A stretch of DNA of 41,986 nt, taken from positions 1-41,986 of the forward strand of contig JACPTX010000040.1 in assembly GCA_016192545.1 (NCBI GenBank), in the 5' to 3' direction. The position numbers were made by a program, and so were the translations under genes. The DNA is from Candidatus Omnitrophota bacterium. Its GTDB lineage: Bacteria; Omnitrophota; Gorgyraeia; Aquiviventales; Aquiviventaceae. This document shows, piece after piece, positions 1-8,205 of this stretch. Below the pieces are notes generated by a model. That model made no database searches. It saw only the letters and a list, made by a program, of their open reading frames with translations, and was not told where the DNA came from. Numbering within the stretch: position 1 is the stretch's first letter; each line of letters starts with the position of its first letter.

Positions 1-501
1 CAGCCGGCTCTTCTTGATCATCGAGCCGACCGCCTCGCCCAGCCCCTGGCGGCGCCGGGCCCCGTCGCGGATCGCGCGGTTGATGAGCTGGCTCGTCTCC
101 CGCGCCATCCCGAAGGAGCCGTCGGCCAGCGCCGCCGCCACATCCTCGGAGGTCGAGCCCATGAACGCCAACTCGAAATCGTGGATGATGCCCGCCCCGT
201 TGAGGGCCAGCGCGGTCACCACCCTGCGCCGGATGAGGTGGATGAGCAACGGGTTGAGCCCCACCTTGATCACGTGGGCCCCCAGCATCCACAGCACGGG
301 CTTTTTCTGCCGGTGGGCCTGGACGATGGCCTCGACCACGGTGCGCAGGTGTTGGACCGCCAGGAAGTCCGGCAGCGACCGGTAGAACTCGCGGAAGGAG
401 AGGCCCTTCCGGCCGACCCGCGCGAAGGCTTCCCGGTTGACCTTGCTGCGGCGCGAGGCGAGGGGATAGGTCTTGAGCTTGGTAAAATCGAGGGTTGGCA
501 C
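1..501 (-). CDS. Conserved protein of unknown function, possibly deoxyhypusine-synthase-like (partial, runs off the window)
   Basis: Reverse-strand reading from a GTG at 501: PTLDFTKLKTYPLASRRSKVNREAFARVGRKGLSFREFYRSLPDFLAVQHLRTVVEAIVQAHRQKKPVLWMLGAHVIKVGLNPLLIHLIRR...ALNGAGIIHDFELAFMGSTSEDV; open to the window edge. Family assignment is weak. Confidence 0.6.
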   Translation of the reverse strand, partial: MPTLDFTKLKTYPLASRRSKVNREAFARVGRKGLSFREFYRSLPDFLAVQHLRTVVEAIVQAHRQKKPVLWMLGAHVIKVGLNPLLIHLIRRRVVTALALNGAGIIHDFELAFMGSTSEDVAAALADGSFGMARETSQLINRAIRDGARRRQGLGEAVGSMIKKSRL

Positions 502-540
502 GTTCAGATTTTAGCAAAGCCCGTCGGTGCTGTCTAGTAA

Positions 541-569
541 GGGGTCAGACCCCTCAGGGGTCTGACCCC
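541..569. repeat. GGGGTCAGACCCC / GGGGTCTGACCCC pair, locus 1
   Basis: 541-553 and 557-569; supplies the last codons and the stop of the twin GT9. Confidence 0.95.
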
Positions 570-2686
570 TTTTTACTTAAGACCGAGATGGCGGCGGCGA
601 ACACTTCCTCGACGCTCAGCTCGGCGATCGCCGTGAAGCGGGACGGGTCGGACGTGTCCAGCACGACGTGGCGGGGTCCCAGTGGCCGCCAGCGAGTCGC
701 ATTCACCCCAGGCTGACAGCGGCCAAACAGCGCCACGACCGGCGTACCGACGGCGGCGGCGACGTGGACCGGGCCGGAGTCGTTGGACACCAGGAGCCGG
801 CAGCGGGCCAGCAGGACGGCCAACTCCCCCACCGACAGCGCGCCGGCCGCGTTCAGCGGACGGCGGCGCATCGCCTGCTCAACCGCGCGGGCATGCCGGG
901 CGTCGTCAGGCCCCGCGACCAGGACGACGCGCGCGCCGCAGGACTCGACCAGGCGGTCGGCCAGCTGCGCGAACCGCTCCGCCGGCCATCGCTTGGAGGC
1001 GTCGCTGGCCGAGGGGTGGAGGGCGACGAGCGGTGAGGCGCCGTCCACGCCGCGCTCCTGAAAGAGCCGCGCGACGCCCGCCTCGGCGGCCGGGTGAATC
1101 GGGACGTACGGGCTCAGGACGCGGGGCGGCTCGAGTCCCCCCGGCCCGCCGTCCGGGGCGGGGAGCACACGCAGCATCTCCACCGCGTACTCCGCTTCGT
1201 GCCTTGCCCCTTCCTGCTTGCGGTGCGGCACGCGATGCGTCAGGAGCCAGCCGCTCTTGCGGTCATACCCGATCCGCACCGGAATCCCGGCCAGCCACGG
1301 GATCCAGTGCGAGCGGTTGGTGGGATGCAGCACGAGCGCGGTGTCGAAGTGGTGGCGGCGCAGGCCGCGCGCAAACCGGATCGTGCTCAGGATGCCCCGG
1401 TGGCGGCCGTCCTTGTCATAGAGAAGAACCTCATTCACACACGGATTCCCCTCGACGAGCTCGCGGCAGACCGGCCTGACCATCATCGCGAGGAAGGCGC
1501 GCGGGTAGGCGTCCCGCAGCGCCTGCAGCACCGGCGTCGAGAGCACCACGTCGCCGATCCGATCGAGACGAATGACCAAAATCCGTTGATGGGCGGGTGA
1601 CGCCGAGGGGAGGTCTCCGCCGCCGGCCGCAGTCCCGTGAGGGACGAGGACGGCAGGCGGAGTCCCGAGGCGGCAGGACCCGCCCCCCGCCTTCTCCAAG
1701 ATGCCCTTGGCAGCACGATAGACCTCATCCACGCTCAGGAACCGCATGCACTCGTGATGGAACTCGCACAGCGCCTGCTCGCACGGGACGCAGAACAGCC
1801 GCCGCTGCAGCACGCGGGACCGCGCGCCGGTGGGGCCGTACTTCGCCGGGTCGGTCGGCCCGAACAGCGCCAGCACCGGGGTGCCCACCGCGCCGGCGAC
1901 GTGGAGCGAGGCCGAATCGTTGGTGATGACGAGGCTGGTCTGCCGCATGAGCGCGGCGAGCTGGCGGACCGTCGTGCATCCCGCCGCGTTGTGCGCCGGA
2001 TGGCGCATGCTCTTCAGGACCTCCTGGATGATCGGAGTCTCATCCGGCTCGCCGCTGAAAATGACCTCGACGCCGTCCTGCTCGATCAACTGGTCGGCCA
2101 CGTCGGCAAAGCGGTCCGCGTACCAGCGCTTGATGTGGCTCCGCGCGCCGGGACAGATGACGACCAGCCGGCCGTCCGTCGGCACTCCCCACCGCCTCCT
2201 CAGCAGCGTCTCGACCGCCGCCTCATCCTCCGGACTGATCCACATCGAAGAACGTTCGAGGTTCGAGGCTCCAGGTTCTAGGTCGTTCCCTCGAACCTTG
2301 AACCTCGAACCTAGAGCCATGTGTAATTTCCAGAGATGCCGTGTGCGCATATGGACAATCCGTTTCGGGACCGGCCAGAAATAGCGCCAGCAGCGCCAGG
2401 GCTTCCACACCAGCGGCAGCATCGTCTGGCGCAGGTCAATCAACAGATCCGGGCGCTGCCGCCAGACCAACCCGACGAGCCGCAGGCGCCCGATCCAGCC
2501 GCTGAACTCGTCCAGGGTGATCACCTGAGCCAGGCGCGGGTCATGCGCAAACAGCGCCTGGGCCCGGTCGCCGGCCAAGAGCGTCAGCTCGGCCTGCGGG
2601 AACCGCTGATGGAGCCGCTCGATGACCGGGCTCATCAGCACCGCATCCCCGACGTTGGACAATCCCACGACGAGAATCCGTCTCAT
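554..2686 (-). CDS. Twin-domain glycosyltransferase family 9 (heptosyltransferase-like)
   Basis: Two GT9 N-termini in one ORF (MRRILVVGLSNVGDAVLMSPVIERL and ILVIRLDRIGDVVLSTPVLQALRDAYP), each with an NDS(A/G)xxHVAxAVGTPVxALFG motif. Confidence 0.9.
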   Translation of the reverse strand: MRRILVVGLSNVGDAVLMSPVIERLHQRFPQAELTLLAGDRAQALFAHDPRLAQVITLDEFSGWIGRLRLVGLVWRQRPDLLIDLRQTMLPLVWKPWRCWRYFWPVPKRIVHMRTRHLWKLHMALGSRFKVRGNDLEPGASNLERSSMWISPEDEAAVETLLRRRWGVPTDGRLVVICPGARSHIKRWYADRFADVADQLIEQDGVEVIFSGEPDETPIIQEVLKSMRHPAHNAAGCTTVRQLAALMRQTSLVITNDSASLHVAGAVGTPVLALFGPTDPAKYGPTGARSRVLQRRLFCVPCEQALCEFHHECMRFLSVDEVYRAAKGILEKAGGGSCRLGTPPAVLVPHGTAAGGGDLPSASPAHQRILVIRLDRIGDVVLSTPVLQALRDAYPRAFLAMMVRPVCRELVEGNPCVNEVLLYDKDGRHRGILSTIRFARGLRRHHFDTALVLHPTNRSHWIPWLAGIPVRIGYDRKSGWLLTHRVPHRKQEGARHEAEYAVEMLRVLPAPDGGPGGLEPPRVLSPYVPIHPAAEAGVARLFQERGVDGASPLVALHPSASDASKRWPAERFAQLADRLVESCGARVVLVAGPDDARHARAVEQAMRRRPLNAAGALSVGELAVLLARCRLLVSNDSGPVHVAAAVGTPVVALFGRCQPGVNATRWRPLGPRHVVLDTSDPSRFTAIAELSVEEVFAAAISVLSKKGSDP
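2257..2317. repeat. Inverted heptamer array in the twin GT9 gene
   Basis: CGAGGTT CGAGGCT CCAGGTT CTAGGTC - GTTCC - CTCGAAC CTTGAAC CTCGAAC CTAGAGC. Confidence 0.9.
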
Positions 2687-3662
2687 CCCACGCCCTGCGC
2701 CAGCAATCGTTCGGCCGCCTCGTGCGCTTCGTCAACCGAAATCGCGTCCATCCCGGGATGGCGCGGGCGGTCCGGGTTGAAGCACGGGATCTGCGGGCAG
2801 CAGTCCGCGTGGTGAATCACGACGGTGCGCTCCGGAGCCCCCAGCGGTCCGGTGAACGCGGGCGACGTCGGGCCGTACAGCGCCACGACGGGACGCCGGA
2901 GGGCGCTGGCGATGTGCAGGACCCCGGTGTCGTTCGACACCACGACGCCGGCGCGCTCCAGGCACGCGGCCAGTTGGCGCAGCGTGGTCTGGCCGGCCAG
3001 CACGAGCGGCGGCACGCGCATCCGCCCGCTGATGCGCCGGATGAGCGGCTCGTCATCCGGCCCGCCGGTCAGCGCGATGGCGCGCCCCGGCCGCTGCGCG
3101 AGCCGGTCCGCCAACTCGGCAAACCGCTCCGGCGGCCACCGCTTATGCGGCCAGTTCGCGCCCGGGTGCAGGACGATCAGCGCCGCCTCCTCCGCCCATC
3201 CGCGCTCGCGCAGCCAAGCGCCGGCCGCGGTCCGCTCGTCGTCGCTGAGAAAATATTCGTAGGGGCCCGGCGGCTCGCCTGCGGCTCCCCGCACTTCCGT
3301 CGCCCACCCACCTGCCGGTGGGTACCCGGGCTCGGTCGGCGGCTCCAGCAGGCGCAGGTACACGTGGGCTTTGTGCGCGGGCGCGGCCGGGGCTTTGACG
3401 CGGTGCGTCAGCAGCCAGTTGCTCTTCGGGTGCTCGAATCCGATGCGGCGCGGGATGCCGGCCAGCGTCACCAGCAGCGTGCGCGTGAGGCTCTTGCGCA
3501 GGATGAAGGCGGCGTCGAACCGTTCCGCCCGCAGCACGGCGATGAGCGCGCGCTTGCCCCGGAAGCTGCGGTGGAGGCCGCCCTCGTCATAGACCAGGAA
3601 CTCGTCGAAGTTCGGGTTATTCGCAACCAGTTGGGCACCACGACGAGCAACCGCTCAGCCAT
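2683..3662 (-). pseudogene. Glycosyltransferase family 9 with damaged N-terminus (internal deletion plus frame change)
   Basis: ORF 2683..3537 covers most of a GT9 (LRKSLTRTLLVTLAGIPRRIGF...NDTGVLHIASALRRPVVALYGPTSP). The start MAERLLVVVPNWL at 3662 is in another frame and the usual N-terminal Rossmann segment is missing. Confidence 0.7.
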
Positions 3663-4806
3663 GCCGTTGCCCCACACACGCCTGATACACCTGCTCGACC
3701 TGCGTCACCACCCGCTCGAAATCGTAGCGCGTGCGCGCGGTCTCCTGCGCGCAAGCGGCAAGCTGACCCGCCAGCGCGCCGTCCTGCATGATTCGCACAA
3801 TCGCATCCGCCAACGCCTGCGGGTCGTCCGGCTCGACCAGCAGCCCGGCCTGGCTCTCTTCCAGCGCCCACGTCGAGCCGCCGCCCCGCCGCACCGCGAC
3901 GATGGGCCGCCGGCTCGCCATCGCTTCCAGCAGCGACAGCCCGAATCCCTCTTCGGTCGCCGGCATGAAGACAAAGCAATCCATAAGCGCCAGTGCGGCG
4001 CGCGTGTCAGGCAGCGTCCCGGCGAACCGCACTGCGCGCTGGATGCCAAGCTGCGACGCCACGCGCTCGAGCCGGGCCCGCTGCGGGCCGTCTCCGACGA
4101 TGAGCAGGGAGGCGTCCGGCGTCTGCGAGCGCAGCGAGTCCCGAGCAGAGTCGAGGGATGACACGACTCGCCGGAACGCTTCAAGCAAGTGGTCAACGCC
4201 CTTGCTCGGCACGAGGCGCGCCACGGTGCCGATGATCGGCCCAGCATGGTCCAGGTTCAGCCGCGCGCGCAGCGCCTGCACCTCCGCGGCGCCCGCCGGG
4301 GCTGCGAACCTCGCGGCGTCGATGCCGTGCGGGATCAGGTGGATGCGGGACTCCGGCACCCGGAACACCGCCTGCAGATGATCCGCCACCGGCCGGCTGA
4401 TCGCGATGGTCCGCGTCCCGGTGCACGGCCACCATCGTCGAGACAACCTCCGCCGATAGAACCCGTGCCACGTCGTGACGTACGGAATCCCATGGCGGCG
4501 CCAGAGCCCATGGGCCACGACCTGCGCGACGCGGGTGTGCGCGTGGATCACGTCTACGGTCTGCCTGGCGAGCAAGCCGTCCAGTTGGCGGGCGGCGCGC
4601 CAGACCTGTGGGCTGAACTCCGCGCTCGTCGCCAGCGGCGCCTCCCAGTGTGTCAGACCATCGCGCGCGCACCGCGAGGCCAGCGCCCCGCCGCCCGACG
4701 CCACCACGACCTGGTGCCCGCGCCGGGCGAGCGCTTCGGCGAGACTCACCACATACGTGGTGATGCCCCCGACATTCAGATGTGACGTGATGTGCAACAC
4801 TCGCAT
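3655..4806 (-). CDS. Glycosyltransferase family 4
   Basis: MRVLHITSHLNVGGITTYVVSLAEALARRGHQV...GTVARLVPSKGVDHLLEAF...EEGFGLSLLEAMASRRPIVAV. Confidence 0.9.
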   Translation of the reverse strand: MRVLHITSHLNVGGITTYVVSLAEALARRGHQVVVASGGGALASRCARDGLTHWEAPLATSAEFSPQVWRAARQLDGLLARQTVDVIHAHTRVAQVVAHGLWRRHGIPYVTTWHGFYRRRLSRRWWPCTGTRTIAISRPVADHLQAVFRVPESRIHLIPHGIDAARFAAPAGAAEVQALRARLNLDHAGPIIGTVARLVPSKGVDHLLEAFRRVVSSLDSARDSLRSQTPDASLLIVGDGPQRARLERVASQLGIQRAVRFAGTLPDTRAALALMDCFVFMPATEEGFGLSLLEAMASRRPIVAVRRGGGSTWALEESQAGLLVEPDDPQALADAIVRIMQDGALAGQLAACAQETARTRYDFERVVTQVEQVYQACVGQRHG

Positions 4807-4836
4807 GAGCAGGCTACAGGTACGCGTTCCCCGGGG

Positions 4837-5448
4837 TCATGGGAAACGGAGGCAGCGTTGAATGACCGCCTCGATACCGTGCATCAGCATATGCTTCACC
4901 ACAATGCGCATCACCCATTGGGGCATGTAAAAGGCCGGCTCGATGCCCACCTGGTGATGCACCTGCGTGCCTTCCGCATGATCCTCGATCCGCCAGAACC
5001 CCTCGAAATGCTTGAAATCGCCCTCGAAGGCCTCGAACGTGATCTCGCGCAAGGGCGTCTCATGGACGCGAAAGGTCACGGAGAAGCGCCGATGGAAGAT
5101 GCCTAAGCCGCCGCGGCCTTCCTGATGGAGGATCTTGTCATCTCCGTCTTGGCGGATCAGACGGCTCTCCGTCACGAACGGGACGATCTCCTCGAGATGG
5201 TCGTAATCCGACAGCACGTCCCACACCCTCGAGGGGGCTTGGGGAATGACGCAGATGACCTCCACCCCTGATGGACGGCCCGGCGCTTCGCGGAGCGTCA
5301 CGGGGATCGTCTGCGACTCCACCCGAATGAGGCGGGCATCGGCATCGTGTGGCGGCACACGCTGAGCCGCGGCCAGGCCGACTTCTCCCAGCAGGACCAC
5401 GACCGCCGAGGAGAGCGCGACCGCCCGCCTCATGGCTGGCGCGTCCAC
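4837..5448 (-). CDS. Exported SRPBCC/START-like (polyketide cyclase-type) protein
   Basis: N-terminal signal-like segment followed by IPQAPSRVWDVLSDYDHLEEIVPFVTESRLI...GFWRIEDHAEGTQVHHQVGIEP. Confidence 0.75.
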   Translation of the reverse strand: MDAPAMRRAVALSSAVVVLLGEVGLAAAQRVPPHDADARLIRVESQTIPVTLREAPGRPSGVEVICVIPQAPSRVWDVLSDYDHLEEIVPFVTESRLIRQDGDDKILHQEGRGGLGIFHRRFSVTFRVHETPLREITFEAFEGDFKHFEGFWRIEDHAEGTQVHHQVGIEPAFYMPQWVMRIVVKHMLMHGIEAVIQRCLRFP

Positions 5449-6050
5449 CGACTGGCAAACTCCACGCGTACCTGCTTGCGCACGCGCACCAGTCCCAGCA
5501 TCAGGGCGGGAGGCCGCAAGGCAAATGCGCTCGTCGTCAAGAGCAGCTCGCCGGACGCCTCGATCAGCTCAGGAGTCACCGTGGCCACCACCTCGAAGGC
5601 GACCGGCTGCTCCATCGCTCGAATCTGCAGCCGCCCCTCCACACGATAGCGCCGAGCGCCGGAGGCATCGGGAAGATTGAGAGAGAGCGGAGCCAGTCTC
5701 GTCAGCACGCAGCGGATGACCGGGTAGGACGCCACCTCAAACATCTCCCACATGTCCTGGTCTCGCCTAGCATGGTCCGTCGTCAACGCCCCCGCCGAAA
5801 TCAGGATCTCCGCCGGGCGAAGCAATTGGCCGTGCGCCGGATCGAAGTCCAGGCGTCCTTGCAGCGCCTGGGCCCGGCCGCGAAACCGATGTCCCATGGC
5901 CGACCCGGTAAACTGCACGCGGCTGTGCTCCTGATCCAACACATACGTCGTGGGCGCGGCCCAGGATGGGCCAGGCCCGCTGAACAACCCCACGGCAACG
6001 AGCACGCCAACCCCTGCACGCATCGGCTCTGCCCGACTAAACCGGCTCAA
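5430..6050 (-). CDS. YceI-like family protein
   Basis: TTYVLDQEHSRVQFTGSAMGHRFRGRAQALQGRLDFDP...DQDMWEMFEVASYPVIRCVLTRL, with signal peptide. Confidence 0.75.
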   Translation of the reverse strand: MSRFSRAEPMRAGVGVLVAVGLFSGPGPSWAAPTTYVLDQEHSRVQFTGSAMGHRFRGRAQALQGRLDFDPAHGQLLRPAEILISAGALTTDHARRDQDMWEMFEVASYPVIRCVLTRLAPLSLNLPDASGARRYRVEGRLQIRAMEQPVAFEVVATVTPELIEASGELLLTTSAFALRPPALMLGLVRVRKQVRVEFASRWTRQP

Positions 6051-8190
6051 CGGGCCTAACGAATTGCGTCGGTTTCATAAGATCAGTGATGGCTTGCGTC
6101 ACTTCTTCCACGGTGATGCGCTTCATGCAGGCGTGGGTGATGGTGCGGCAGCGCGTCGAGTAGCACGGGCTGCAGAAGACATCGCGCTTGAGCACGCGAA
6201 TCTGCGCGGCCGGCGGGACGTGGCGCGCCGGATCGGTCGGGCCGAACAGCGCGACGGCCGGGGTACCCATGGCGGCGGCCAGATGCAGGGGCGCGGAGTC
6301 CAGCGTCACGAACGCCTGGCAGCGGCGGATCAGGCAGGCCAGCTCCATCAGCCGCGTCTTGCCGACGGCGACGATCGGCTTGGATTTCGTCAGGCGCAGC
6401 AACTGTTCGCCCAGCCCGGCCTCGGCCGGACTGCCGGTCACCACTACCTGGCAGCCCTGCTCCGCCAGCCGGTCGCACAGCGCGGCCCATCGCGCCGGCT
6501 CCCACCGTTTGGTCGCCCAGCGCGCGCTGCCGCCCGGATGCACGCCGATGAGCGGCCGGGACGGGTCAATGCCGGCGTCGTGCAGGAGCTGGGCCACCTG
6601 CTGCTCGTCCGTCTCGGAAGGCCATAACTCCAGCGCCTCGCCATCGAGCGCCACGCCGGCCGCCTGCAGCAGAGGTTGCTGGTGCGACACCGGGGACATC
6701 GGCGCGCGGGGCAATGCCACCGGACGGCTCAGCAGGCGCCCCCACCGGCGGTCATAGCCGACCCGCGTCGGAATCCCGGCCAGCCACGCCAGCGCGTGCG
6801 TCAGCCGGCTGTTCTGCAAGTCAATGGACCGATCGAACCCCGCGCGTTTCAATCGGCGCGCAAACCGCCACGCGCCGAGCGGCCCGCGGTCTTTGCGGGT
6901 CGGATCATAGACCACCACCTCATTGACGTGCGGACAGCGCGCCACCGCGTCATACACCGGACGGCCGACGGCCAGCGCGATGAAGGCATCCGGAAACCGC
7001 CGGCGGATCGCCCGCAGGCTCGGCGTGGCCAGGACCACGTCGCCCAGCGCGCTCAGCTTCCAGATGAGGACGCGGGGTGCGGTCAGGCACTCCTGATAGA
7101 GCGCGAGGGTGTCGTCCACCATCCGATCCACCGTGAACCGTTCCTCGACGCGCCGCCGTCCCTGCTCGATGAGCAAGGCGCGCAAGGCGTCATCGTCCAT
7201 CAACTGGCGGACCGCCCGGGCGATGGCACCCGGGTCGCGCGGCGGCACGAGCAGGCCGGTCCGGCCGTCCTCGATCACCTCGGCCAGCGCGCCGAGACGG
7301 GAGGCGATGACCGGCACCCCGACGGCCTGTGATTCGAGGACGCTGCGCCCGAACGACTCAGGATACACCGACGGCACGAGGACGACGTCCAGCCCGCGCA
7401 GGCAGGCCGGCACGTCGCCGCGCGCGCCCTGCCACTCGACGGCCTGCTCCACGCCGAGCGACTGCGCCAGCTCCACGAGCCGCAGGCGCAGCTGCCCCCC
7501 CGGCAGCCGTCGGGGTCGGGGCGGCGGGGCGCCGCCGATGATGCACAGCGTGGCCGGCACGCCCTGCTGGTGCAACTGTTGGAGTGCGTGGAGCGCGATC
7601 TCATGTCCCTTCAACGCGGTCAGGCGGCCGATGACGCCGATGCGCCACGGTCCCTCGCCCCGGCCGTCCGGTGACCGTGGCCGGGGCTGACGGAACTCAA
7701 ACTGTGTGAGGTCCACCCCGCGCGGGATGATGCGCAGGCGCTCCGGCGGAAGATGGAACTGGTCGATGAGGTACCGTCCCAGCGCCTCTGAGGGCGCGAT
7801 GACGGTGCGCCCCCAGGTCATGACGCGCGAGGCCGGATGCGGCGCATAGAAACCGTGGCACGTGGTGAGGAACGGGATGCCGGTCCGCCGGCACGCCAGG
7901 AACCCGGCCCAGGCGGGGACCCGCGAGCGGGCATGCACGAGGTCCACCTGGGCCTCCCGGATCAGCTGCGTGAGCGTCGGCACGGCCTGCAGGATTGACC
8001 ACGGAGATTTCCGGTTGACGGGGATGGTGTAGTGTTTCGCGCCCAGGCGCATGAGCTCCTCCACCAGCCGCCCGCCCGAGGACACGACGCTGACACGATG
8101 CCCCCGGCTGATGAGCCCGCGCGCCAGGTCGAGGACCCCGCGTTCGACGCCGCCCACGTCAAGGGCAGGAACCAACTGTAAGATATGCAT
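6037..8190 (-). CDS. GT4-GT9 fusion glycosyltransferase
   Basis: N-terminal GT4 (MHILQLVPALDVGGVERGVLDLARGL...YPESFGRSVLESQAVGVPVIAS) fused to GT9 (RVLIWKLSALGDVVLATPSLRAIRRRFPDAFIALAVGRPV...LDSAPLHLAAAMGTPAVALFGPTDP). Confidence 0.9.
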   Translation of the reverse strand: MHILQLVPALDVGGVERGVLDLARGLISRGHRVSVVSSGGRLVEELMRLGAKHYTIPVNRKSPWSILQAVPTLTQLIREAQVDLVHARSRVPAWAGFLACRRTGIPFLTTCHGFYAPHPASRVMTWGRTVIAPSEALGRYLIDQFHLPPERLRIIPRGVDLTQFEFRQPRPRSPDGRGEGPWRIGVIGRLTALKGHEIALHALQQLHQQGVPATLCIIGGAPPPRPRRLPGGQLRLRLVELAQSLGVEQAVEWQGARGDVPACLRGLDVVLVPSVYPESFGRSVLESQAVGVPVIASRLGALAEVIEDGRTGLLVPPRDPGAIARAVRQLMDDDALRALLIEQGRRRVEERFTVDRMVDDTLALYQECLTAPRVLIWKLSALGDVVLATPSLRAIRRRFPDAFIALAVGRPVYDAVARCPHVNEVVVYDPTRKDRGPLGAWRFARRLKRAGFDRSIDLQNSRLTHALAWLAGIPTRVGYDRRWGRLLSRPVALPRAPMSPVSHQQPLLQAAGVALDGEALELWPSETDEQQVAQLLHDAGIDPSRPLIGVHPGGSARWATKRWEPARWAALCDRLAEQGCQVVVTGSPAEAGLGEQLLRLTKSKPIVAVGKTRLMELACLIRRCQAFVTLDSAPLHLAAAMGTPAVALFGPTDPARHVPPAAQIRVLKRDVFCSPCYSTRCRTITHACMKRITVEEVTQAITDLMKPTQFVRPVEPV

Positions 8191-8205
8191 GGGTGCGATG
8201 GGTTG

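Noticed and set aside
541-575. GGGGTCAGACCCC...TTTTT as a Rho-independent terminator
   Set aside because: The T-run follows the hairpin on the plus strand, but the neighbouring genes are transcribed on the minus strand. The same palindrome also lies inside tsaB and thiL, so a terminator role is not supported.
2257-2317. Heptamer arrays as a CRISPR-like array
   Set aside because: Units are 7 nt with no spacers, and no cas genes are present.
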